A stretch of DNA of 37,373 nucleotides from Mycobacterium sp. 852002-40037_SCH5390672 (GTDB taxonomy: Bacteria > Actinomycetota > Actinomycetes > Mycobacteriales > Mycobacteriaceae): the NCBI RefSeq assembly GCF_001665875.1, contig NZ_LZTA01000036.1, positions 1-37,373 of the forward strand, in the 5' to 3' direction. Both the position numbers and the translations under genes were made by a program. Positions 17,267 to 24,950 of this stretch are shown here, piece after piece (the first letter of the stretch is position 1; every line of letters starts with the position of its first letter). The notes under the pieces are model-generated. The model was not told the DNA's origin. It saw only the letters and a program-made list of their open reading frames with translations, and searched no databases.

Positions 17267-17647
17267 TCACTGCATTCGTTCCACCCATTGAGCCCGAGAT
17301 GCCCCGGCCTCGAACGGGTCGCCGAAGTACTGCGTCTCGCGCACCACTTGCCCACCGTCGAACTCCATGATGCTGACCACGTAATACGGTTGCCCGTCAT
17401 AGGTCAGCACCAGCTCCGTGATCCAAAGATCGCCGCCGCCGAGCATGCGTCGCACGGTGAACCGTTTGGTGTTCGGCTGGGCCTCGCGCGACGCCTGAAT
17501 GCCGGCTCTGCCCCGGATGCGCTCGCCGGATTGCGGATACTCGAGAACAGCGTCAACGGAGTAGATTTCGTGCTCCGCCACGAAGTCGTTGGCGTCGGAG
17601 GCCGCCCAATGACGTCGCAGCGCTTTCCGCACATCGTCATCAGCCAT
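17267..17647 (-). CDS. SnoaL-like / NTF2-fold protein
   Basis: 126 residues from ATG 17647, preceded by GAGGGAGA at suitable distance. The sequence has the NTF2-like layout: an N-terminal helix ALRRHWAASDANDFVAEHEIYSVDAVLEYPQSGERIRGRAGI, followed by strands ending VVRETQYFGDPFEAGASRAQWVERM, as in many SnoaL-domain proteins of actinobacteria. Such folds serve as small-molecule isomerases, cyclases or hydrolases, or as binding proteins; none is predictable here. It is divergent from the SDR gene at 17794 across a 146-base gap and may share regulation with it. A longer upstream frame extension to 17776 is rejected because it crosses that promoter gap. Confidence 0.85.
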   Translation of the reverse strand: MADDDVRKALRRHWAASDANDFVAEHEIYSVDAVLEYPQSGERIRGRAGIQASREAQPNTKRFTVRRMLGGGDLWITELVLTYDGQPYYVVSIMEFDGGQVVRETQYFGDPFEAGASRAQWVERMQ

Positions 17648-17793
17648 GGCCGTCTCCCTCGCGAGTGGATGCACCAATGTTGCGCCATGGGAGCTCTGAG
17701 CGCATCCCTTGCGGCCCTTTACCGGGGCGCGTCGCGGGAGTATCGTTCGCGCGTGCCAGCCAGGCGCGGTGAGCACGGTCGGAGGGAACGCCG

Positions 17794-18537
17794 GTGGGTC
17801 GTGTCGCGGTGATCACCGGAGCCAGCCGGGGAATCGGCGCGGCGACCGCATTGGTCTTGGCGGAGCAGGGATTTCGGGTAATCGTCAACTACCGGTCCAG
17901 CGCCGCGGAGGCAGACGAGGTGGTCGCGGCCGCGACGGCGGCCGGTGGTGAGGCCACCGCGATTCGGGCCGATGTCACCGCACCCGACGACGTCGCCGCA
18001 ATGGTCGACGAAACCAACAAGAGGTGGGGTGGCGTCGACGTGCTCGTGCACAACGCCCTGATCCCCTACGACGTCACCTCGTTCGCCGATCTGAGCTGGG
18101 AACAGCTCGACGGCAAACTGGACCGGGAACTGCATGCGGCCTTTCTGATGACTAAAGCCGTTGTCCCCAAGATGATTTCGCGAAGCTATGGCCGGCTGAT
18201 ATATCTCACCACGGTGTTGTCCCGCCGGCCCAGGCAGGGCATGATCACGGTGGGAACCGCCAAGGCGGCAATGGACCAGTTCGTCCGGTACGTCGCGCTC
18301 GAGCTCGCTCCGCACCAGATCACCGCCAACCTCGTTTCGCCGGCCACGGTCGCCGATCCCACGGCGAACGCCCTGTTGACACCCGAAGAAGTGCACCAAC
18401 TCGGAGCGACAAATCCCATGGGGCGCCTCGTCAGCCCCGAAGAAGTGGCCAAGACGGTGGCGTTCCTGGCCGGCGAGGATTCCGGTTTCATCACCGGCCA
18501 TTGCCTGGAGGTCAACGGCGGCCTCGCCATGGATTGA
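17794..18537 (+). CDS. SDR-family protein lacking the catalytic tyrosine
   Basis: 247 residues from GTG 17794, with GGAGGG 7 bases upstream. The Rossmann parts are intact: TGASRGIG (8-15) and VNYRSS after strand two, which suggests NADP(H). The active site is not: the YxxxK position reads V153-GTA-K157, so the catalytic Tyr is Val; the serine region is LTT (138-140); and NNAG is NALI (87-90). Tyr is not found at the FabI-like position (K minus 7) either, where M150 sits. It ends GHCLEVNGGLAMD, normal for the family. It may be a non-catalytic binding protein or use a different residue. A binding-protein-like gene follows 33 bases later in the same operon. Confidence 0.9.
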   Translation: MGRVAVITGASRGIGAATALVLAEQGFRVIVNYRSSAAEADEVVAAATAAGGEATAIRADVTAPDDVAAMVDETNKRWGGVDVLVHNALIPYDVTSFADLSWEQLDGKLDRELHAAFLMTKAVVPKMISRSYGRLIYLTTVLSRRPRQGMITVGTAKAAMDQFVRYVALELAPHQITANLVSPATVADPTANALLTPEEVHQLGATNPMGRLVSPEEVAKTVAFLAGEDSGFITGHCLEVNGGLAMD

Positions 18538-18570
18538 CATCGGATCCGGTTACCGAAAAAGGGGTGCGGC

Positions 18571-19434
18571 GTGCAGACGATCGATCTGGCCTACGTCGGG
18601 CGTGGCATTCACGAGGAGCTGGTCGCCCATGTCGCCGACCAGGAGGGCTATTACCAGGACGAAGGCGTCCACGTCGCCGTCCGCGACGGAGTCGGCTGGA
18701 AAGCGCAGCGGCTGCGCCACGCCGCGGTGATCGGCCTCGGCCGGGCCTTGCTGTCGCGGCTCGACGACGGGATCGGCTGGAAAGCGTTGAGCGTCAACAC
18801 CGATCGCCCGCTGTTCTGGTTTCTCGGCAACGCCGAGGTGAAGTCCATGGCGGACCTTCGCGGGCGACGGCTGGCCATTCACGCCGCCGATCACCCGCCG
18901 GGTACTTTCGCCCGGATCGTCCTGCGAAAGCACGGCCTGGACCCCGACCACGACCTGCACTGCGTGGTGCGGCATCCGGGTGACTACCAGATGGATCTGC
19001 GCCGGCTGCGCGACGGCTCGATCGATGCCGCGTACGTGGGCAGCACGCTGTCCCCCGAACAGGTCGCCGCCGAAGAGGGGTTTCACCTGCTGGCCTGGGT
19101 AGGCGATCACTTCCAGATCCCCACCGTCGGCGTCGCCGTCGACCCCGTGCACATTCCGCCGGACAGCCCCGCGCTGCAGGCCCTGCTGCGGGCCAATCGG
19201 CGGGCGCTGCGGCTTCTCGTCGAACAACCAAGCCGGGCCGTCGAATACATCAACTGGTTCCTCGACCGGCTCACGCCCGATGAGGCGCGATTGCACTACG
19301 AGCGTTACATCGGACCGTACTTCAGCGCCGACTACCAGGTGGACCTGGGCATCGCACAGCAAGCGATCGACGCGGTCGCGGGCGAGCTCGGTGTCGCCCC
19401 GATCGCCGCCGAGGACTTCTACCAGCCGGGATAG
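18571..19434 (+). CDS. NMT1/THI5-like (SsuA-type) binding protein without signal peptide
   Basis: 287 residues from GTG 18571, with AAAGGGG upstream. The fold pattern is that of NMT1/THI5-like periplasmic binding proteins: an opening strand TIDLAYVGRG, YYQDEGVHVAVRDG, SMADLRGRRLAIHAADHPPG, FARIVLRKHGLDPDHD, DGSIDAAYVGSTLSPEQ, and C-terminal helices VEYINWFLDRLTPDEA. There is no signal peptide or lipobox and no ABC permease or ATPase nearby, so it is predicted to be cytoplasmic. THI5-type pyrimidine synthases need a cysteine-rich motif that is missing; only one cysteine is present. Co-transcription with the atypical SDR suggests they act on the same small molecule. It ends 6 bases from the convergent desA3. 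Confidence 0.82.
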   Translation: MQTIDLAYVGRGIHEELVAHVADQEGYYQDEGVHVAVRDGVGWKAQRLRHAAVIGLGRALLSRLDDGIGWKALSVNTDRPLFWFLGNAEVKSMADLRGRRLAIHAADHPPGTFARIVLRKHGLDPDHDLHCVVRHPGDYQMDLRRLRDGSIDAAYVGSTLSPEQVAAEEGFHLLAWVGDHFQIPTVGVAVDPVHIPPDSPALQALLRANRRALRLLVEQPSRAVEYINWFLDRLTPDEARLHYERYIGPYFSADYQVDLGIAQQAIDAVAGELGVAPIAAEDFYQPG

Positions 19435-19440
19435 CGACGG

Positions 19441-20724
19441 TTAGGCAGCCAGGTCGTCGTCGGCACGGCGCGCTGCGGCCGCCCGCTTCCCGCGCCGCCA
19501 ACCCCGCACCGCGGTAATCGCGGACTTGAGCCCGCGACGGCGGCCGGTGGCCGGATCGGTGCCCAGGAAACCGGGCTCCAGCTCGTCGAACATCCGCTCG
19601 CTGCGGGTCTCCGGCGCGTTGTCGGCATCGTCACGCAAGTACTTGTTCGGCAGCGAGAGCTTGGCCAGCGTGCGCCATGTCTTGCCATACTGAAGCAGGA
19701 ATGAACCTGTGGTGTAAGGCAAGTCGTACTTGTCGCAGACTTCGCGCACCCGCACCGAGATCTCGTGCAGCCGGTTGCTGGGCAGGTCCGGATACAGGTG
19801 GTGCTCGATCTGGTGGCACAGGTTGCCGCTCATGAACCGCAGCGCCGGGCCGGCCTCGAAGTTGGCACTGCCGAGCATCTGCCGCAGATACCACTGCCCC
19901 TTGGTCTCGCCGATCATGTCGGTCTTGGTGAATTTCTCTGCGCCGTCGGGGAAATGGCCGCAGAAGATCACCGCGTTGGCCCACACGTTGCGAATCACGT
20001 TGGCGAGCGCGTTGGCCTTCAGCGTGGAGGTGTAGGTGGCTCCGGGCGACAGTGAGGTCAGCGCCGGGAACGCGACATAGTCCTTGAGCACCTGCCGGCC
20101 GGCCTTGGCCAGGAATTCTTCTGTCCTTTGCCGGGCCTCGTCCTGCTCCATCCGCTTCTTGGCGATCTTGCCAAGCTCGACGTGCTGCAAGCCGACTCCC
20201 CACTCGAAGAGGAGCGCGAGCAGGGTGTTGTACACCAGGTTGAAGACGTTGAAGCGCTTCCAGCGCTGGTCTCGCGTGACGCGCAGCAGGCCGTAGCCGA
20301 CGTCGTCGTCCATCCCGAGAATGTTGGTGTACTTGTGGTGCACGAAGTTATGGGTATAGCGCCAGTGCTTGGAGGACCCACTCATGTCCCACTCCCACGT
20401 CGAGGAGTGAATCTCCGGGTCGTTCATCCAGTCCCACTGGCCGTGCATGACGTTGTGGCCGATCTCCATGTTCTCGACGATCTTGGCCACGCCCAGGGTC
20501 GCCGTCCCCGCCCACCAGGCGGAGCGCCGCGAACTGGCGGTCAGCATCAGCCGCCCGGCCACCTCCAGCGCGCGCTGGGCTGCGATGGTGCGGCGGATGT
20601 AACGGGCGTCGCGCGCCCCGCGAGAGTCTTCAATGTCCTGGCGGATGGCATCGAGCTCGACGCCCAGGCTTTCGATGTCGGCGTCCGTCAAATGGGCGAA
20701 TACGTCGACGTCGGTGATCGCCAT
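19441..20724 (-). CDS. desA3: Acyl-CoA delta-9 desaturase DesA3
   Basis: 427 residues, counterpart of Rv3229c. This membrane di-iron desaturase converts stearoyl-CoA to oleoyl-CoA, supplying unsaturated acyl chains for lipids. Three histidine boxes are seen: HNVMH at 90-94, HNFVHH at 125-130, and HQIEHH near 302-307. Hydrophobic segments between the boxes fit membrane hairpins. The start MAITDVDVFAHL at ATG 20724 is clear. The gene for its electron donor lies directly upstream on the same strand, and the 83-base gap between them carries a perfect 10-bp dyad over a likely -10 element (TACGAT, minus strand 20773-20768), so desA3 can be controlled from its own promoter. Confidence 0.96.
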   Translation of the reverse strand: MAITDVDVFAHLTDADIESLGVELDAIRQDIEDSRGARDARYIRRTIAAQRALEVAGRLMLTASSRRSAWWAGTATLGVAKIVENMEIGHNVMHGQWDWMNDPEIHSSTWEWDMSGSSKHWRYTHNFVHHKYTNILGMDDDVGYGLLRVTRDQRWKRFNVFNLVYNTLLALLFEWGVGLQHVELGKIAKKRMEQDEARQRTEEFLAKAGRQVLKDYVAFPALTSLSPGATYTSTLKANALANVIRNVWANAVIFCGHFPDGAEKFTKTDMIGETKGQWYLRQMLGSANFEAGPALRFMSGNLCHQIEHHLYPDLPSNRLHEISVRVREVCDKYDLPYTTGSFLLQYGKTWRTLAKLSLPNKYLRDDADNAPETRSERMFDELEPGFLGTDPATGRRRGLKSAITAVRGWRRGKRAAAARRADDDLAA

Positions 20725-20770
20725 CGTCTTATCTCCCTGCGGTCGTTGGGTGTTCCGGACCTACGCTATC

Positions 20771-20794
20771 GTAACCTACGAATCCGTAGGTTAC
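20771..20794. promoter_or_regulatory. Perfect dyad in front of desA3, likely repressor operator
   Basis: GTAACCTACG at 20771-20780 and its exact reverse complement at 20785-20794 flank the 4-base spacer AATC. It lies 47-70 bases before the desA3 start. A minus-strand TACGAT at 20773-20768 could be the -10 element, in which case the dyad covers the -35/-10 spacer, a typical repressor position. The same half-site CCTACG recurs before the reductase gene. Confidence 0.75.
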
Positions 20795-20807
20795 CTGTGA
20801 GTAGCCT

Positions 20808-22004
20808 TTAGATGTCGAGCACGCAATCGCCCGAGGCGGACGAGATGCAGGTCTGAATTCGCGTGCCCGGGTCGTGTTCTTCGCCGGTTCGCAGATCACG
20901 GACGTGACCTTCCACGAGGTTGACCACGCACGACTGGCAGATCCCCATGCGGCACCCGAAGGGCATCTGCACGCCGGCGCCCTCGCCCGCATCCATCAAC
21001 GACGTCGCCGCGTCGGCACCGACGGTGCGTCCGCTGCGGGCGAAGGTGACGGTGCCGCCGGCGCCGGTGGGCGCGGCCTTGGACACCGCGAACCGCTCGA
21101 GGTGCAGCCGCGCACCGATGCCCGCGGCCGACCAGACCCGCTCGGCGTCGGTCAGCATGCCTTCCGGACCGCAGGCCCAGGTCTGGCGTTCGCGCCAGTC
21201 CGGCACCTCGGCGTCCAGCACGGAAAGGTCGAGCCGGCCCTGGGTGCGGGTTTCGCGCAGCTGCATCCGATAGCCGGGGTGCTCGGCGGCCAGCGCGGCC
21301 AACTCGGCGCGAAACATCACGTCGGATTCGGTGGGTGCCGAGTGCAGATGGGCGATGTCGCCAATTTGGTTGCGGCGCACCAGGGTTCGCAACATGGACA
21401 TCACCGGGGTGATGCCGGAACCGGCGGTGAGGAACAGGATCGACGCGGGCGCCGGGTCGGGCAGCACGAAGTTGCCCTGCGGCGCGGCCAGCCGGACGAT
21501 GGTGCCCGGCTCGACACCGGCCACCAGGTGCGACGACAGGAACCCCTCGGGCATCGCCTTGACGGTGATGGTCACGGTGCGCGCCGATCCCGAGCGCGAG
21601 CTTTTAGCGTCGGGGGCCGACGTGAGTGAATACGACCGCCAGCGCCAGCGCCCGTCCATCAGCAGCCCGATACCGATGTATTGACCGGGCTGGTAGTCGA
21701 AGTTGAAGCCCCAGCCCGGTTTGATGACCAGGGTCGCGGAATCCTCCGTCTCGCGGCGCACCTGCAGGATCCGGCCCCGCAGTTCGCGCGCCGACCAGAG
21801 CGGGTTGGCCAAATGCAGATAGTCATCGGGCAACAGCGGCGTCGTGATGCGCGCGGCGAGCTGGCGCAGCGCATGCCAACCGGGATGCCGGTCCGCGCCG
21901 GCGACAACAGGTCGCGCGGTGTCGACGACGTTGCCCGTGATCGAGGGGTTACGTCTGCCCAGGGGAAGCTCCTGCTCACTACGCGGCGTCTGACTAACGC
22001 TCAC
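20808..22004 (-). CDS. Ferredoxin reductase-like oxidoreductase, electron donor to DesA3
   Basis: 398 residues, counterpart of Rv3230c, which was reported as the NADPH oxidoreductase partner of DesA3. Domain order: an N-terminal segment with [19 protein letters not shown]; an FAD domain with [11 protein letters not shown]; an NAD(P) domain with [19 protein letters not shown] and TWACGPEGM; and a C-terminal plant-type [2Fe-2S] domain with cysteines C351, C356, C359 and C386. Electrons would flow NAD(P)H to FAD to [2Fe-2S] to the desaturase. The start is GTG 22004; no good ribosome site is visible there, so the exact start is less certain. Overlapping dyads like the desA3 operator lie 27-61 bases upstream. 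Confidence 0.94.
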   Translation of the reverse strand: MSVSQTPRSEQELPLGRRNPSITGNVVDTARPVVAGADRHPGWHALRQLAARITTPLLPDDYLHLANPLWSARELRGRILQVRRETEDSATLVIKPGWGFNFDYQPGQYIGIGLLMDGRWRWRSYSLTSAPDAKSSRSGSARTVTITVKAMPEGFLSSHLVAGVEPGTIVRLAAPQGNFVLPDPAPASILFLTAGSGITPVMSMLRTLVRRNQIGDIAHLHSAPTESDVMFRAELAALAAEHPGYRMQLRETRTQGRLDLSVLDAEVPDWRERQTWACGPEGMLTDAERVWSAAGIGARLHLERFAVSKAAPTGAGGTVTFARSGRTVGADAATSLMDAGEGAGVQMPFGCRMGICQSCVVNLVEGHVRDLRTGEEHDPGTRIQTCISSASGDCVLDI

Positions 22005-22030
22005 ATTGTGATCGATTCTGTGTGCTTCAC

Positions 22031-22065
22031 GAAACCTACGGTACCGTAACCTACGGTGTCGTAGC
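22031..22065. promoter_or_regulatory. Two overlapping desaturase-type operators before the reductase gene
   Basis: The half-site AACCTACGGT occurs at 22033-22042 and 22048-22057, 15 bases apart. The first belongs to a CCTACG-GTAC-CGTAAC dyad containing the perfect 12-bp palindrome TACGGTACCGTA (22037-22048). The second is CTACG-GTGT-CGTAG (22051-22064), preceded by GTAACCTACG (22046-22055), identical to the left arm of the desA3 dyad. Spacer length (4) matches. Same regulator at both genes is the natural reading. Confidence 0.7.
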
Positions 22066-22099
22066 TAGCGCTGCGGCGTCGAATGCCTCACATTCGCCG

Positions 22100-22621
22100 T
22101 CACATCAGCTCCAGCAGGAACGGCAGCTCCTGATTGGCGTACCAGGCCAAATCGTGGTCTTGCGCGTCGCCGACGATCAGGTCGGCATCCTCATCGCCCA
22201 GGTCGGCGGCGTCGACGGCCTCGATGGCCTTCGCCACCGCCGGCTCGGCCCCGGCGTTGTCGACGTAGGCGGCGATCACGTCGTCGATGGGGACCGGCCC
22301 GGACAGTCTGACCACGGCGTCGTCGAGGTCGGGGCGGTACGTGACGTCCTCGACGTCGGCGGCCAGCACCGCGCGGCGGGGCGGCGGCGACTCCGACGAC
22401 GCGCCGGCGCCTTCCGCCTCGGACGCGGCCAGCAGACGCAGCGACGCCAGCGCCGCCTCCCGCAGTGCCACGTCGGCGAGCTCGTCGTCATCGCCCTCGG
22501 CGTAGGCCTCGCGCAAGGTGGGGGTGAGCGCGAATGCCGTGCCATTGACCGGCCACAACGAGCCGTCGGCGACGAGCTGCTGCAACATCGGCAGCGTGGC
22601 GGGGATATAGACGACCGTCAT
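22100..22621 (-). CDS. Conserved actinobacterial protein, Rv3231c type (DUF6912-like)
   Basis: 173 residues from ATG 22621 (MTVVYIPATLPMLQQLV), the start I recall for the M. tuberculosis homologue; an ATG at 22663 would add 14 residues and neither has a strong ribosome site. The protein is acidic, with an N-terminal strand-helix-strand, a helix-rich centre (YAEGDDDELADVALREAALASLRLL), a low-complexity linker GAGASSESPPPRR, and a C-terminal part ending HDLAWYANQELPFLLELM. No catalytic motif or membrane segment is seen. It is conserved next to the desaturase pair in mycobacteria, but its role is unknown. In M. tuberculosis ppk2 lies immediately upstream; here only 118 bases separate it from the acyltransferase gene. 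Confidence 0.85.
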   Translation of the reverse strand: MTVVYIPATLPMLQQLVADGSLWPVNGTAFALTPTLREAYAEGDDDELADVALREAALASLRLLAASEAEGAGASSESPPPRRAVLAADVEDVTYRPDLDDAVVRLSGPVPIDDVIAAYVDNAGAEPAVAKAIEAVDAADLGDEDADLIVGDAQDHDLAWYANQELPFLLELM

Positions 22622-22739
22622 GGGCGGCCAGATCAGCGTGCCCGCGTAGTCGCCGGCGTACATTTGGCCGGCGCGCGGTGGCTTTTCGCGGTGCTCACAG
22701 CAACGGATGATAGCCGCACGCAGGGGTTTTCACCGCCGA

Positions 22740-24161
22740 CTAGGACCGGGAAGCCTCCAGCAGTTCTTCGAGCGCCTGGTGCAGCAGTCCAGGCAGCACG
22801 TCGACATCGCTCATGGCTTCGCGGTCGGCGTTGATTCCGTAGTACAGCTGGCCGTTATACGACGTCACGCCGATGGCCAGCGCCTGGTTGTGCAGCAGCG
22901 GCGGCACCGCATAGGTCTCCAGCAGTTTGGTGCCGGCGATGTACATCTGCGACTGGGCGCCGGGCGCGTTGGTGATCAACAGGTTGAACGTGCGCTTGGA
23001 GAAGCTCGGGAAACTGGTCGCCACCCGGATGCCCATGGCGTGCAGCGTCGGTGGGGCAAAACCCGACAGCGTGACGATGGTCCTGGCGTCCACCAGCTGG
23101 GCGGCCGTCGGATTCGACTCGGTGGCATGCGCGATCTGCGACAGCCGCACCACGGCGTTGGGCTCCCCCACCGGCAGGTCGACGAGGAACGGCATCACCT
23201 GGCTGATCGCCTGACCGGGGCCGCTCGCGTCGAGGTCGCCGTCGTCGTACACCGACAGCGGCGCCATCGCCCGCACCGTCGCGGTCGGCGACACCGCCAC
23301 CCCGCGTGACATCAGCCAGCTGCCCAGGGCGCCGGCGATCACGGCGAGCACCACGTCGTTGACGTCGCAGTCGTAGCGCGCACGCACGGTGCGGTAATCG
23401 TCCAGGCTGCCCCGGGCGACGGTGAAGCGCCGATGGCGCGACACGGTGGCGTTGAGCGGGCTGCTGGGCGCTGTGCCCCGGGCCACCGTCCGCACGAAAT
23501 CGACGGCCCGGCGGCCGGCGTCGAGCAGCTCGCCGTGGTTGGTCATCAGGCCGCCGATCATCGACCCGACGGCCCGCACCTGGGCGCCCGGACCCGTGAC
23601 CCACTCGCTGACCGCGCCCAGCATCAGCCGGGTGTTGCCGGGGTCGCGCTCCGGTATCCAGAAGTCCTCGGGAAACGGCGGCGGCCGTTTCGTCCGATCG
23701 GCGATGACGTGGTTGATCTCCAGCGCGGACATCCCGTTGATCAGCGCTTGATGGGATTTGGTGTACAGGGCGACCCGGTTCTTGGACAGGCCTTCGACCA
23801 GGTACATCTCCCAGAGCGGGCGTGACTTGTCCAGCGGTCGCGCGGCCAGCCGCGCGATCAGCTCGTGCAGCTGCTCGTCACTGCCCGGCGAGGGCAACGC
23901 CGAGCGCCGCACGTGATAGGTGATGTCGAAGTCGTTGTCGTCGAGCCACACCGGACGGGCCGTGCCGACCCGCACCTCCCGGACCTTCTGCCGGTAGCGC
24001 GGTATCTGCGGCAGCCGCTGCTCGACGGTGGCCAGCAGCGTCTCATAACTCAAGCCGGCACGCGGGCGGCGCAGGATCGACAGCGATCCGACGTACATGG
24101 GGGTGGCAGTGTTTTCCAGCCGATAGAACGACGCGTCCGAGGGCGACAAGCGACTCACCAT
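22740..24161 (-). CDS. WS/DGAT-family acyltransferase with altered active-site motif
   Basis: 473 residues, full length for wax ester synthase/diacylglycerol acyltransferases, which use acyl-CoA to make triacylglycerol or wax esters at the membrane. Family motifs are PMYVGSL near the N terminus, SRPLWEMYLVEGL (113-125), CDVNDVVLAVIAGAL, and PLSVYDD. The active-site HHxxxDG reads H137-Q138-ALI-N142-G143: the catalytic second His is Gln and Asp is Asn. This is the place of Rv3234c (tgs3) and Rv3233c, which I recall as two shorter genes in M. tuberculosis H37Rv; here one intact frame spans both. AGGAGG (minus strand, 24176-24171) precedes ATG 24161. Activity is doubtful without the catalytic His. 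Confidence 0.92.
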   Translation of the reverse strand: MVSRLSPSDASFYRLENTATPMYVGSLSILRRPRAGLSYETLLATVEQRLPQIPRYRQKVREVRVGTARPVWLDDNDFDITYHVRRSALPSPGSDEQLHELIARLAARPLDKSRPLWEMYLVEGLSKNRVALYTKSHQALINGMSALEINHVIADRTKRPPPFPEDFWIPERDPGNTRLMLGAVSEWVTGPGAQVRAVGSMIGGLMTNHGELLDAGRRAVDFVRTVARGTAPSSPLNATVSRHRRFTVARGSLDDYRTVRARYDCDVNDVVLAVIAGALGSWLMSRGVAVSPTATVRAMAPLSVYDDGDLDASGPGQAISQVMPFLVDLPVGEPNAVVRLSQIAHATESNPTAAQLVDARTIVTLSGFAPPTLHAMGIRVATSFPSFSKRTFNLLITNAPGAQSQMYIAGTKLLETYAVPPLLHNQALAIGVTSYNGQLYYGINADREAMSDVDVLPGLLHQALEELLEASRS

Positions 24162-24364
24162 GCGGCGCTGTCCTCCTGGTCACTTCGTCGCGCGTGCGTT
24201 GGGGTGCGTTGGGCCCGGTGTCCCGCCCACGGTAATCGTCTGTTCCGGGCGCTCATCAGCGCGGGTACGCGTGCGATCGAGTTATGCCATGATGACCACT
24301 GACCAACCACTGTCTGCCCCTCTCCAGCAGGCTTGCGGCCGAGCCGAAGACTTGGAGAGTGCGC

Positions 24365-24937
24365 GTGAACATCAGTCCTGTTGCTGCGAATCCCTCTGAC
24401 ACTTTCACCGTCATACCAGTCGTCGACTACGAGCCGCCGACGCAGGGCGTGCCCCGCCCCGTCCCGCAGTGCCGGCAATCCTCGCGCCCGCCGCTGCGCT
24501 GCCGCGGCAACAGCGTGCCGCCGCGGCCCTACACCGGGTCGCCCGGCAGGGCGACGTCACCGGATTCCGGCACGGTCATGTCGTCGCGGCTACGTCAGGC
24601 GGCCGTCTTCGCCGACGCCGCGCTGCGCCGGGTGCTGGAAGTCATCGACCGCCGCCGTCCCGCCGCCCAGCTGAATCCGCTGCTGGCGCCGGGCCTGGTG
24701 GATTCGGTGGCCGCGGTTGGCCGTTCGGCCGTGGGCCACGCGGGCGGAAGGCGGGGTGCCGCGGTGCTGCGCCGCATGCGGCTGCAGCCGGCCGGTCACC
24801 GTGACCCGGACTCGGCGGCCGAAGTCTTCGGTACCTACAGCCGCGGGGACCGGATCCATGCCATCGCCTGCCGGGTCGAGCAGGTCAGCGCGGCGGGCGC
24901 AACCCGGTGGATGGTGGTGGCCCTGCACATCGGCTGA
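24365..24937 (+). CDS. Rv3235-family protein, unknown function
   Basis: 190 residues from GTG 24365, with GGAGAG five bases upstream. The first 75 residues are proline- and arginine-rich and probably disordered; the rest is compact: RLRQAAVFADAALRRVLEVIDRRRPAAQLNPLLAPGLVDSV, then RMRLQPAGHRDPDSAAEVFGTYSRGDRIHAIACRVEQ, ending RWMVVALHIG. This is the Rv3235-family pattern, which in other actinobacteria is often found near secA-related genes; secA1 lies 5 kb away here. No signal peptide, membrane segment or catalytic motif is seen. It is divergent from the acyltransferase gene and convergent with kefB. Confidence 0.8.
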   Translation: MNISPVAANPSDTFTVIPVVDYEPPTQGVPRPVPQCRQSSRPPLRCRGNSVPPRPYTGSPGRATSPDSGTVMSSRLRQAAVFADAALRRVLEVIDRRRPAAQLNPLLAPGLVDSVAAVGRSAVGHAGGRRGAAVLRRMRLQPAGHRDPDSAAEVFGTYSRGDRIHAIACRVEQVSAAGATRWMVVALHIG

Positions 24938-24950
24938 CCGCGGCCGGCGG

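Noticed and set aside
18571..19434. THI5-type HMP-phosphate synthase
   Set aside because: Those enzymes need an iron-binding cysteine cluster; only one cysteine is present.
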